8,284 nucleotides of DNA from JAPLDB01 sp038230515 (GCA_038230515.1 JBBRND010000064.1:1-8284); one strand, 5' to 3'. Positions 1-6,282 are shown, counted from the first letter of the stretch. Numbers and translations: made by a program. The notes: generated by a model from the letters alone, not told the origin.

Positions 1-105
1 CTCTTTCACGCACAAAAAAGAAAACTTGCCGCACTTAGAAATATCAATAAACAAATCCATAAATTCGCATTGACTAATGAGGAACTCAATTTTGCAACTA
101 CTTGA
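1..105 (+). CDS. C-terminal tail of an unidentified protein, cut by the window edge
   Basis: Frame 1 is open from the first base to a TGA at 103-105, giving 34 residues rich in Lys, Asn, Ala and Leu, ending in NEELNFATT. The composition suits a helical protein tail, but a second frame is also open to about base 71, so the assignment is uncertain. No family is recognisable from so short a fragment. The next gene starts 95 nt downstream, beyond a motif that recurs elsewhere in the window. Confidence 0.35.
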   Translation, partial: LFHAQKRKLAALRNINKQIHKFALTNEELNFATT

Positions 106-140
106 TTTTGATGTAACAGAGTTTGCGTTAGTCAGAACGC

Positions 141-165
141 TTTGGCGACACAGCGACTTCATACT
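141..165 (+). promoter_or_regulatory. Upstream element, copy 1 (ttggcgacac...acttcatact)
   Basis: The ten bases ttggcgacac (142-151) are followed by an acttcatact block that ends 35 nt before the ATG at 201. A near copy lies at 1153-1177, 34 nt before the ATG at 1212. TTTG at 141-144 and TACT at 162-165 are 17 nt apart and could act as -33 and -7 promoter elements, but the -7 match to TAnnTTTG is poor and the spacing is short. It may instead be part of a repeated DNA element. A small inverted repeat, gcgtt/aacgc (125-129 and 136-140), lies just upstream. Confidence 0.35.
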
Positions 166-200
166 GACAAGCCATTATTGAGCTATAAAAAATATAAACC

Positions 201-773
201 ATGAGTTATATCAGATATGTTTGGTGGAAAAAGTATTATCAGTACCGACTTCTGATTTTTGGTATTTCGCTTATTGTTTGTAGCGCTTATTTTTTTCTTC
301 CAACAATTTGGACTTTTAAATCAGACTTGACTCTGTTAACAGGAACTCTTCGTTCTGCCAACACTTATGTAACAACCGTTTCAAATACAGATAGAAATGG
401 CTATACGAGCAAAAGTCAAAAATCGGAATTGATATTCTATCTCAACCAACGCAAACAGAAGTATTACTTAGCTGAAAATATTGGTGACAAGTTTCGTGAT
501 GATAAATACGAAACAATTCTGCAAGGTTTAAGACGCGCAGACACCGTGACTGTTTGGATTAAGAAAAATAGTGTTGACGAATATCAGCCACAAATCTTTC
601 AAATAGATAATGACAAAGGAACATTACTTGATTTTGAGACGGTGAGAATGAATTATAGCCCTGTTGCACTTTTGACTTTTTCATTAGGTGTGATTTCAAT
701 TGCTGCGTTCTTGTGGATTAAGAATCCAGACAAATTTAAAAAGCTTATTGGATTAAACGAACTGACTAACTAG
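201..773 (+). CDS. Hypothetical protein with two membrane helices
   Basis: I do not recognise the family of this 190-residue protein. What can be seen is a short basic and aromatic N-terminus (YVWWKKYYQYR), a hydrophobic helix at about residues 17-36, a polar domain at about 37-153 that looks mixed alpha/beta, a second helix at about 154-173, and a basic C-terminal tail (KNPDKFKK). The positive charges before helix 1 and after helix 2 suggest that both ends are cytoplasmic and the central domain faces the periplasm. The central domain includes LTGTLRSANTYVTTV, KSELIFYLNQ and DTVTVWIKKN; alternating hydrophobic residues suggest a small beta-rich fold. The ATG at 201 has no Shine-Dalgarno but an A-rich leader, as is usual in Bacteroidota. 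No catalytic motif is visible. The gene stands alone between repeat-rich intergenic stretches, so context gives no function. Confidence 0.8.
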   Translation: MSYIRYVWWKKYYQYRLLIFGISLIVCSAYFFLPTIWTFKSDLTLLTGTLRSANTYVTTVSNTDRNGYTSKSQKSELIFYLNQRKQKYYLAENIGDKFRDDKYETILQGLRRADTVTVWIKKNSVDEYQPQIFQIDNDKGTLLDFETVRMNYSPVALLTFSLGVISIAAFLWIKNPDKFKKLIGLNELTN

Positions 774-821
774 ATTTGAACGATAGAATTCTATTGAACA
801 GTAGCACATGCACATAACATG

Positions 822-839
822 CAGTCAACGTTGCACAAC
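822..839 (+). repeat. Downstream element, copy A (cagtcaacgttgcacaac)
   Basis: This 18-nt sequence matches 2795-2812 at 17 of 18 positions, with only a/g at the seventh base. Copy A begins 49 nt after the stop of the 201-773 gene, and copy B begins 36 nt after the stop of the 1212-2759 gene. Its last ten bases also form the left arm of a longer inverted repeat. Confidence 0.55.
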
Positions 840-954
840 TCACATTGAAGAAGAATGGCTTGGATAAAGGATGTTAGGAGTTCAATAAAAAGGAAAAATC
901 GAAGACTATTACTGACATGGAGGTCGCGAAAGTAGAATTCAGCAGTTGTGCAAC
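830..954. repeat. 11-bp inverted repeat bounding a 125-nt segment
   Basis: gttgcacaact at 830-840 is the exact reverse complement of agttgtgcaac at 944-954, with 103 nt between the arms. The flanks match only patchily; catg outside the left arm has an equivalent outside the right arm. The interior has no plus-strand gene. It could be a small non-autonomous element or a folded recombination site, but neither is proven. Confidence 0.45.
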
Positions 955-1026
955 AGGCACATGGAGATAAATGCAAATTTCAAAATGAAAGGCTTTGTTG
1001 GGTTAATGGAGAGTTGTCTGAACTGT

Positions 1027-1050
1027 GATTAAACTGATTAAAGGATTAAC
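1027..1050 (+). repeat. Three short GATTAA units
   Basis: GATTAAA, GATTAAA and GATTAAC lie at 1027-1033, 1036-1042 and 1044-1050, with a period of 8-9 nt. The array is too short and irregular for a CRISPR. It may be chance in A/T-rich DNA or part of a dispersed repeat. Confidence 0.35.
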
Positions 1051-1173
1051 ATGAGCGGAAGTAAATCTTTCATTTTAAAACTTCAGGCCGGGCACAGGCT
1101 GGCTCATTCTTCCACCGGAAGAATGCCCTCCCTTATGCGTAAGCTGCAATGCTTGGCGACACTGCTAACTTGA
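1051..1173 (+). other. Possible 40-codon ORF, more likely translated repeat DNA
   Basis: An ATG at 1051 opens 40 codons to a TGA at 1171-1173. The peptide is basic, contains STGRMPSLMRKLQ, and has no signal peptide, membrane helix or known motif. The frame runs through the hairpin at 1105-1125 and the first half of the ttggcgacac element, both of which look like DNA-level features. This makes an incidental ORF more likely than a gene. It ends 38 nt before the next start codon. Confidence 0.2.
1105..1125. other. 9-bp hairpin with 3-nt loop
   Basis: cattcttcc (1105-1113) pairs perfectly with ggaagaatg (1117-1125) around the loop acc. No T run follows on either strand, so it is not a normal intrinsic terminator. 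It lies in a locally G/C-richer patch of the intergenic region. Confidence 0.5.
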
Positions 1174-1181
1174 TACTTTCG
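1152..1181 (+). promoter_or_regulatory. Upstream element, copy 2, with a promoter-like -7 box
   Basis: ttggcgacac at 1153-1162 and acttgatact at 1168-1177 repeat the element at 142-165. TACTTTCG (1174-1181) matches the Bacteroidota -7 consensus TAnnTTTG at five of the six fixed positions, and CTTG (1152-1155) could stand for the -33 TTTG, with 18 nt between them. The -7 box begins 38 nt before the ATG at 1212, a plausible leader length. It is a candidate promoter for the T9SS cargo gene. Confidence 0.4.
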
Positions 1182-1211
1182 GAATTCTAATCAACAAGAA
1201 AAACCAAACTC

Positions 1212-2759
1212 ATGAAAAGTAAATCACCTTTTCTAACTGCAATTGCTTTCATTCTTTTCTCTCAACTTCTAACCGCACAAATAACTTTTCAGAAAAGATA
1301 CGGATGGACAGGAGCTGATGAAGGTAAATCTGTTCTTCAAACTATTGACGGAGGTTACATCATTGTTGGGAACATAACACGTGCTTCAGGATACTTTGAT
1401 ATTTATCTTATTAAAACGGATGCCTACGGTGATACTCTTTGGATAAAGACATTCGGAAGAATTGGTGACAACACAGAGGGCTTTTCAGTTGAGCAATTAA
1501 GTGATTCAGGATTTATCATTACAGGTTTTGAGCATGGTGGAGGCAACTTTGATTTGTCTTTAATACGAACCGACAATAACGGTGATACACTTTGGACAAA
1601 ACTCTATATTGGTTCTAGAAATGAGATTGGATATTCAGTACATCAAACCTTTGATGGCGGTTTTATCATTGCAGGAAAAACGAATTCTTACGGAGCAGGA
1701 GAAGAAGATTTTTATTTAGTAAAGACGGATGCAAATGGTGATTCTGTTTGGACGAGAACTTTTGGTGGAATAAGTTTTGATGAAGGGCAATGTATGATTC
1801 AAACATCCGACAGCGGATACATTGTTGCAGGTTCGACATATAGTTTCGGAGTTGGTGCAGCAGATATTTATCTTGTAAAGACGGATGCAATTGGAGATAC
1901 TCTTTGGACAAAAGCAATCGGAGATTCGGCAAGCAATTACGCTTACTCAATTCAGCAAACTTTTGACGGAGGATTTATTATTACAGGAACTACACTTGGC
2001 TCGGTTAGCAATGCGTACTTAATGAAAACAGATTCCGCAGGGAATATCAGTTGGAGCAAAACATTTAGCGGAATAAATCCTGTTTATAGTAATTCAGTTG
2101 TTCAAACTTCTGACAGTGGATTTGTCATTGTCGGGAATGCAAATCAATATGTCTTGATTGTAAAAACAAATTCGATAGGCGATACCTTATGGACAAAAGC
2201 GATTGGTGATTCATCATATGGCGCAGTAGCGAAATTTATGAGCCAAACCTCTGATGGTGGCTTTATCATTACGGGAATGAAAAATATTTTTGATTCATTA
2301 TATCATGATGTGTATCTTCTTAAAACTGATTCCAACGGTTTCGGTTCATGCGATGAAAATGTTTACCCATTAACTGTTAGTGCCTCACAATTTCAGGTTA
2401 CACTTCCTCCGACAATTGTCTCTTCGAGTGGCTTGGTCTTTCCCTACGGTTCGGACTTAAATGTCAATCATGGAATAACCTACGTTACTCCACTTTGTAC
2501 AACTGTTGATATTGTTGATGTAAACACAGGAAATAAATTTATTCTCTTTCCAAATCCAACAGAAAGTAACTTCACCATCAAACTTAACTCCGAAATAAAA
2601 AATGCGCGAGCAGAAATTTACAACGTGCTTGGAGAGAAAGTTTATTCAACTACTCTCAACAAGCAACAAGCCATCAACAATAAATTTCCATCAGGCATTT
2701 ATTTCGTGAAAGTAATAGAAGGAGAAAATCAGTTTGTACAGAAACTTGTAGTACAGTAA
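1212..2759 (+). CDS. Secreted beta-propeller protein with T9SS type A sorting domain
   Basis: This 515-residue protein is probably secreted or anchored on the cell surface. Residues 1-23 are a signal peptide (basic start, hydrophobic core, LLTAQ end). Residues 26-376 carry seven copies of a 47-52 residue repeat: QTxDGGFIITG, a variable loop, YLVKTDxxGDTLWTKTFGG, then a link to the next copy. Residues 377-440 form a linker with Cys380 and Cys429, which could pair in a disulfide. Residues 441-515 are a T9SS C-terminal domain with FILFPNP, IYNVLGEKVY and FPSGIYFVKV, which directs export across the outer membrane and is normally cleaved off. No catalytic motif is visible; a binding or adhesion role is inferred from the fold only. 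The ATG follows an A-rich leader without Shine-Dalgarno. The gene is monocistronic as far as can be seen. Confidence 0.9.
   Translation: MKSKSPFLTAIAFILFSQLLTAQITFQKRYGWTGADEGKSVLQTIDGGYIIVGNITRASGYFDIYLIKTDAYGDTLWIKTFGRIGDNTEGFSVEQLSDSGFIITGFEHGGGNFDLSLIRTDNNGDTLWTKLYIGSRNEIGYSVHQTFDGGFIIAGKTNSYGAGEEDFYLVKTDANGDSVWTRTFGGISFDEGQCMIQTSDSGYIVAGSTYSFGVGAADIYLVKTDAIGDTLWTKAIGDSASNYAYSIQQTFDGGFIITGTTLGSVSNAYLMKTDSAGNISWSKTFSGINPVYSNSVVQTSDSGFVIVGNANQYVLIVKTNSIGDTLWTKAIGDSSYGAVAKFMSQTSDGGFIITGMKNIFDSLYHDVYLLKTDSNGFGSCDENVYPLTVSASQFQVTLPPTIVSSSGLVFPYGSDLNVNHGITYVTPLCTTVDIVDVNTGNKFILFPNPTESNFTIKLNSEIKNARAEIYNVLGEKVYSTTLNKQQAINNKFPSGIYFVKVIEGENQFVQKLVVQ
1287..2339 (+). repeat. Seven-fold coding repeat (beta-propeller blades)
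   Basis: Repeat units start at residues 43, 95, 145, 197, 249, 298 and 345, with spacings of 52, 50, 52, 52, 49 and 47 residues. Each starts QT(x)D(G/S)G and contains KTD followed by GDTLWTK or a variant. Copies 5 and 6 have shortened loops, and copy 6 carries KTN instead of KTD. Copy 7 has only the first half of the unit, while residues 26-42 before copy 1 resemble the missing second half. Confidence 0.8.
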
Positions 2760-2794
2760 AGCTTGACGCGAGACAAGAACGAACGCACAATAAT

Positions 2795-2812
2795 CAGTCA
2801 GCGTTGCACAAC
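2795..2812 (+). repeat. Downstream element, copy B (cagtcagcgttgcacaac)
   Basis: This is the second copy of the 18-nt sequence at 822-839, with one mismatch, 36 nt after the stop of the 1212-2759 gene. Unlike copy A, it has no inverted gttgtgcaac partner in the next 130 nt. No terminator hairpin with a T run is visible between the stop codon and this element. Confidence 0.55.
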
Positions 2813-2888
2813 ATCCATTTAAGCAAAATGACTAACGTAAAGGGTCAAGGAAGTTTAAAACGGAGAAAAAAGGTGTTCTTAAATTTTT

Positions 2889-2918
2889 TTTGGACGGATT
2901 GAATTTTTCCCTACTTTG
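2889..2918 (+). promoter_or_regulatory. Bacteroidota-type promoter for the 2947 gene
   Basis: TTTG at 2889-2892 is followed after 19 nt by TACTTTG at 2912-2918, which resembles the -33 TTTG and -7 TAnnTTTG pair of Bacteroidota sigma factors. The -7 box is one base short of the full consensus. Transcription would start near 2924, leaving a leader of about 23 nt before the ATG at 2947. It is the best promoter candidate in the window. Confidence 0.55.
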
Positions 2919-2946
2919 CAAGGGCAAACTTTAAACATTATCTCAA

Positions 2947-4806
2947 ATGAAAAAACTCCTACTCACTTTGGTAACAGCAATTTTATTTGCTGCAAATTCT
3001 TTTGCCGGCAGTGGCGGGCCTGATGCTTATGGCTACGTGTGGCGCGATCATCTGGATCCGAATGGTCCTGTGTACAACTGGGTTGACATTATTGGCCGAC
3101 CGGGCTCAACGCTGGTTGAGAACCTGAATGACGACAACACGGTTGGTCCTTTTTACATTGGCTTTAATTTTCATTACTACTGGTATGATATTAACCAGGT
3201 ATGGATCGGCAGCAATGGTTATATTATTTTTCAGAACGGACAATTGTCGGCACCGTTTCCTTACATTCCTTCTACGAGCCAGCCGCAGAATTATATGGCA
3301 GCGATGGCTAGCGATCTGAACTTTGGTGGTGCGGGAAATGCGGGGCGTTGTTATTATTGGGCAAGTCCTGCGCACGATTCGCTGGTTATTTCGTGGATCA
3401 ATGTTCCGTTCTGGGATCCTGCGCCTCCTAATTATTACACGGGCGCTAATACGTTTCAGATTATTCTTTCTACCGTTGATAGTTCCATCACTTATCAATA
3501 CCAATCGCAGAGCGGTGTGTATGCAGGTGGTGCTGCGGTTTACATCTCGGCTGGAATAGAAAATAATTCTGGCGGCATCGGTTTGCAAACGATGGTAAAT
3601 CCGCTGAGCATGGGGACGTATTATTTCACTACTCCACTTGCGGTGAAATTTTATTTTCCTGCAACTACTACTTACCAGGCAAATGATGTATCTGCTGAGT
3701 ACAATAACAATCCTACCAATGGCGGAAAATTTATTTCAAACAATACTCCGGCTCCTTTTGTAATGACTGCTTCAGTAAAAAATACGGGTAACGTAAATCA
3801 AAATTCGTTTAATGTGACGAGCAGGATTACGAATGCATTGAATCAAACCGTTGTGGTTGACAGTGCACAATCGGGAGCGCTTGCTGCCGGTGCCAGTGCG
3901 GGTCTTACTTTTACGAACACCTTCTCCCCTACCCTTACCGGCACGTACGTTGAGCGAGCGCGCACTTTTCTTGCGGGAGATATTGTTCCAACGAATGACA
4001 GCATTCCGCTCGAACTTGTTGTGGTTGATACGACCACGATGCCGTTGCGTTTAACTTTTGATGACGGCAGCGCTGATGGAGTAGGAATAAACTGGCAGGG
4101 AGGAATAGGCGGATGTGCGATGGAATTTACTCCACCGTTTTATCCATGCAAATTAACAACTGTACATTTTTATATTCAGGCGAATCCGAATCTTGTTGGC
4201 TTTTATGCAACCATCTTTGACGATAATGGAAGTCAGGGTGCGCCTGGCTCACGGCTCGATTCAGTGTATGTGCCATCAGCAAATTTTACTGCACCCGGAT
4301 GGGCTGACGTGCCGCTTACAAATCCGATCTTATTCACCAGCGGAAAATTTTATGTGGTGTGGAACATGGATGGCAACTTGCTTGCGCTTGGTCAGGATTT
4401 ATCCACTCCGCTTTCAAACAACGATTATGAAGTGCTTGGCAATACGTTTGCAATATACCGCAGCCGTGAGTTTGAAGACCTCATGATTAATGCTACGATT
4501 GATACGGTGAATATTCCGCTCGCAGTTCCTGCGCTTTCTTCTGAAAAAATGTTCGGAGAGTTTTATCCGAATCCTGCTACGCGTTATGCAGTGATGAATT
4601 TTGATTTGCCTGCAAATGAAAATAAACTCAGCTACGATTTGTATTCTTCAGATGGAAAACTGATACATGCTGAAACGCTGGAGCGCAAGAACAATGGCGG
4701 AAATAAATTAGAGATTGATATTTCCGGATTGCCATCGGGAATTTACTCTTGCTCTCTGAAGAGCGGAGAATATTCTGCTCAACGGAAAATTATTGTGTCG
4801 CATTAA
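2947..4806 (+). CDS. Large secreted multidomain protein with T9SS type A sorting domain
   Basis: This 619-residue protein has a signal peptide at residues 1-20 (MKKLLLTLVTAILFAANSFA). Residues 25-235 form a Trp/Tyr-rich beta domain (IGFNFHYYWY, VWIGSNGYIIF, LVISWINVPFW) that resembles nidogen-like extracellular domains. Residues 245-362 look like a CARDB-type Ig-like domain (VKNTGN, ALAAGASAGLTFTNTF). Residues 366-520 form a further beta-sandwich with Cys390 and Cys401. Residues 530-619 are the T9SS sorting domain (FYPNPA, YDLYSSDGKLI, LPSGIYSCSL), which takes the protein through the outer membrane. No protease or glycosidase motif is apparent, so a structural, adhesive or ligand-binding role is an inference. 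The start is supported by the signal peptide and by a promoter 29 nt upstream. A strong terminator follows. Its codons look more G/C-rich than those of the two genes to its left. Confidence 0.9.
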   Translation: MKKLLLTLVTAILFAANSFAGSGGPDAYGYVWRDHLDPNGPVYNWVDIIGRPGSTLVENLNDDNTVGPFYIGFNFHYYWYDINQVWIGSNGYIIFQNGQLSAPFPYIPSTSQPQNYMAAMASDLNFGGAGNAGRCYYWASPAHDSLVISWINVPFWDPAPPNYYTGANTFQIILSTVDSSITYQYQSQSGVYAGGAAVYISAGIENNSGGIGLQTMVNPLSMGTYYFTTPLAVKFYFPATTTYQANDVSAEYNNNPTNGGKFISNNTPAPFVMTASVKNTGNVNQNSFNVTSRITNALNQTVVVDSAQSGALAAGASAGLTFTNTFSPTLTGTYVERARTFLAGDIVPTNDSIPLELVVVDTTTMPLRLTFDDGSADGVGINWQGGIGGCAMEFTPPFYPCKLTTVHFYIQANPNLVGFYATIFDDNGSQGAPGSRLDSVYVPSANFTAPGWADVPLTNPILFTSGKFYVVWNMDGNLLALGQDLSTPLSNNDYEVLGNTFAIYRSREFEDLMINATIDTVNIPLAVPALSSEKMFGEFYPNPATRYAVMNFDLPANENKLSYDLYSSDGKLIHAETLERKNNGGNKLEIDISGLPSGIYSCSLKSGEYSAQRKIIVSH

Positions 4807-4829
4807 AAATTTATCAGGGGGTTTATAAA

Positions 4830-4866
4830 AGAGCCGTTTCTATTTTTAGAGACGGCTCTTTATTTT
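4830..4866 (+). terminator. Strong intrinsic terminator after the 2947-4806 gene
   Basis: agagccgtttcta (4830-4842) pairs with tagagacggctct (4847-4859) around a tttt loop. The stem is 13 bp with one G-U wobble and a G/C-rich lower half, and it is followed by the T-rich tail 4860-4867. It begins 24 nt after the stop codon. The opposite strand has only a short A/T flank, so termination is likely mainly rightward. Confidence 0.85.
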
Positions 4867-4881
4867 TAAGACCTTTACAAA

Positions 4882-5484
4882 ATGAATGAAAGAGCATTTC
4901 GTTATTTCTGTGTGAACAAGCCATTCGGAATGTTGTCGCAATTTTCAAAAATAGGTGACGAACGCACGCTGGCTGATCTTGCATTCGCGTTTCCGAAAGA
5001 TGTTTACCCGCTTGGGCGGCTTGATACAGACAGCGAAGGACTGCTGCTCATTACAAATGACAAAGCAGTGAACAACAAACTTCTCGATCCAAGAAACCAA
5101 CATAAAAGAATTTATTTTGTGCAGGTTGAAAGAGAAATTGATCCGGAAAGTTGCATTAAGATAAGCGAAGGAGTAGAAATAAAAGTTGATGGCGTTACCT
5201 ACAAAACAAAACCAAGCGAAGTAGAGCGCATTGCACAACCGGAATGGCTGCCGGAACGAAATCCTCCGATACGCTTTCGGAAAACCGTACCTACATCATG
5301 GATCAAACTAACTCTTACCGAAGGAAAGAACAGGCAGGTGCGCAAGATGACAGCAGCAGCGGGATTCCCGACTCTGCGACTTATCCGCTACGCAATCGGA
5401 GAGATTGACATCATGGATATTGCTGCTTCAACAGTGAAGGAGGTGAGCCAAAAAGATTTCTACAAAAAATTATCGCTGAAGTAA
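4882..5484 (+). CDS. rluE: 23S rRNA pseudouridine synthase, RluE-like (RsuA family)
   Basis: This 200-residue protein converts a uridine in ribosomal RNA to pseudouridine. The RsuA/RluB/RluE family signature GRLDTDSEGLLLIT spans residues 45-58, with Asp48 the expected catalytic aspartate. The family's C-terminal motifs follow: EGKNRQVRKM at 147-156 and LRLIRYAIGEI at 165-175. FRYFCVNKPFGMLSQF at the N-terminus is the first strand of the catalytic domain. There is no S4 RNA-binding domain ahead of it, which, with the length, fits RluE (E. coli RluE modifies U2457 of 23S rRNA) better than RsuA or RluB. The exact target base is inferred from homology. The ATG lies 22 nt after a terminator stem. 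The gene converges on mqnA, with 27 nt between the stop codons. Confidence 0.9.
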   Translation: MNERAFRYFCVNKPFGMLSQFSKIGDERTLADLAFAFPKDVYPLGRLDTDSEGLLLITNDKAVNNKLLDPRNQHKRIYFVQVEREIDPESCIKISEGVEIKVDGVTYKTKPSEVERIAQPEWLPERNPPIRFRKTVPTSWIKLTLTEGKNRQVRKMTAAAGFPTLRLIRYAIGEIDIMDIAASTVKEVSQKDFYKKLSLK

Positions 5485-5511
5485 TCCGGAAGTTTTTCTG
5501 AAAAGAATTTC

Positions 5512-6282
5512 TCAGATAATTTTCATCACTTCATTTTCCACTACTTCGTTGGCGTACGTCAGGAAAAGTTCCATCGCAAATTTTTTGCGTTCATCAAAAG
5601 CGTAGCTGATTTTATTTTCGAGATAATCTTTCACATTGAAGTTTGCACCCGTTTCTTTTTTGAAATTACTCACAACAGTTTCGCTGTTCATCAAACCAAA
5701 CCGAAGCGCATCATTGAATCGTTTTACAAAACTGCGGTCAAGTTCTTTGTTTGAAACCCAGCACGCGAAAACAAAAGGAAGATTGGTAAACAGTTTCCAC
5801 TCGTGTGCGAGATCGTACACGTATTTATATTTTTCTTTTAACTCAAACGTGCGGTCACCGATAATGATGCCTGCAGTAGTTCCGCCTATGAGTGCTTCAT
5901 AATTCTGAGCAGTATCATGATACTGCGGAGATATCTTCCAGAATTTTTCTGCAAGCACCTGTACAAGCACAACGGAAGTACGGCTTTGATAATCGAGTAA
6001 AACATTTTGAATGGAATGCAGAGGCACATCACTCACAAGCAAAACAGAACCTACCTCCCCGTCTGCACCGATGCAGTAATTACTGATGATGTGCGACTCT
6101 TCCATTTCGGCAAGCACCGCTACAGGCACAAGCCCGATGTCAACAATTCCTTCTTCTATTTTACGCGCACAATCAGCAGGCGTGTCGAGTTGAAGATTAA
6201 TTTCATTTTTGATTTCTGAATTTTCCAAACCAAAGATGAATGGTTTGCTGTTGAGGTAACTCACACAGGAAATTTTAATCAT
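5512..6282 (-). CDS. mqnA: Chorismate dehydratase MqnA (futalosine menaquinone pathway)
   Basis: MqnA removes water from chorismate to give 3-[(1-carboxyvinyl)oxy]benzoate, the first step of the futalosine route to menaquinone, in the cytoplasm. The 256 residues form a periplasmic-binding-protein-like fold used as an enzyme. Family motifs are visible in order: VSYLNSKPF at 7-15, VDIGLVPVAVL at 47-57, CIGADGEVGSVLL at 70-82, LDYQSRTSVVL at 96-106, GDRT at 142-145, and the DLAHEWKLFTNLPFVFACW block at 157-175. Together these separate it from MqnD. The length is near the usual 250-290, and the ATG at 6282 directly precedes the conserved first strand. It lies 105 nt downstream of the ABC ATPase gene on the same strand and may be co-transcribed with it. 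Other futalosine genes are not in the window, which is common in Bacteroidota. Confidence 0.93.
   Translation of the reverse strand: MIKISCVSYLNSKPFIFGLENSEIKNEINLQLDTPADCARKIEEGIVDIGLVPVAVLAEMEESHIISNYCIGADGEVGSVLLVSDVPLHSIQNVLLDYQSRTSVVLVQVLAEKFWKISPQYHDTAQNYEALIGGTTAGIIIGDRTFELKEKYKYVYDLAHEWKLFTNLPFVFACWVSNKELDRSFVKRFNDALRFGLMNSETVVSNFKKETGANFNVKDYLENKISYAFDERKKFAMELFLTYANEVVENEVMKII

Larger units (their letters stand above)
774..1211 (+). other. 438-bp intergenic region packed with short repeats
   Basis: I see no convincing gene here. The region holds a 12-nt perfect palindrome, atagaattctat (783-794), a gttgcacaac motif that recurs at 2803-2812, an 11-bp inverted repeat with a 103-nt interior (830-954), a run of three GATTAA units (1027-1050), a 9-bp hairpin (1105-1125) and the second copy of the ttggcgacac element (1153-1177). 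Such a mix suggests remnants of repeated or mobile DNA, but no transposase or target-site duplication is visible. Confidence 0.6.

Noticed and set aside
783..794. Perfect 12-nt palindrome atagaattctat after the 201-773 gene
   Set aside because: It has no loop and no T run, so it is not a terminator; a single short A/T-rich palindrome is expected by chance.
830..954. Classical integron attC site
   Set aside because: The arms gttgcacaac and gttgtgcaac do not fit the core consensus RYYYAAC/GTTRRRY, and no integron integrase is present in the window.
791..976. Minus-strand ORF of 61 codons, Cys-rich
   Set aside because: It lies across the inverted repeat 830-954 and has no domain, signal or promoter; its composition comes from the repeated gcac/gttg motifs.
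1027..1050. CRISPR-like array of GATTAA units
   Set aside because: Units of 6-7 nt with 1-2 nt spacing are far too short for repeats and spacers.
3106..3588. Minus-strand ORF of 160 codons
   Set aside because: It is antisense to the well-supported T9SS cargo gene 2947-4806 and has an Arg/Ile-rich composition typical of shadow frames.
5497..5516. Hairpin between the convergent rluE and mqnA genes as a terminator
   Set aside because: The stem tctgaaa/ttt-c-tcaga has one bulge and only two G-C pairs, and it has no clean T run on either strand; it is too weak to call.
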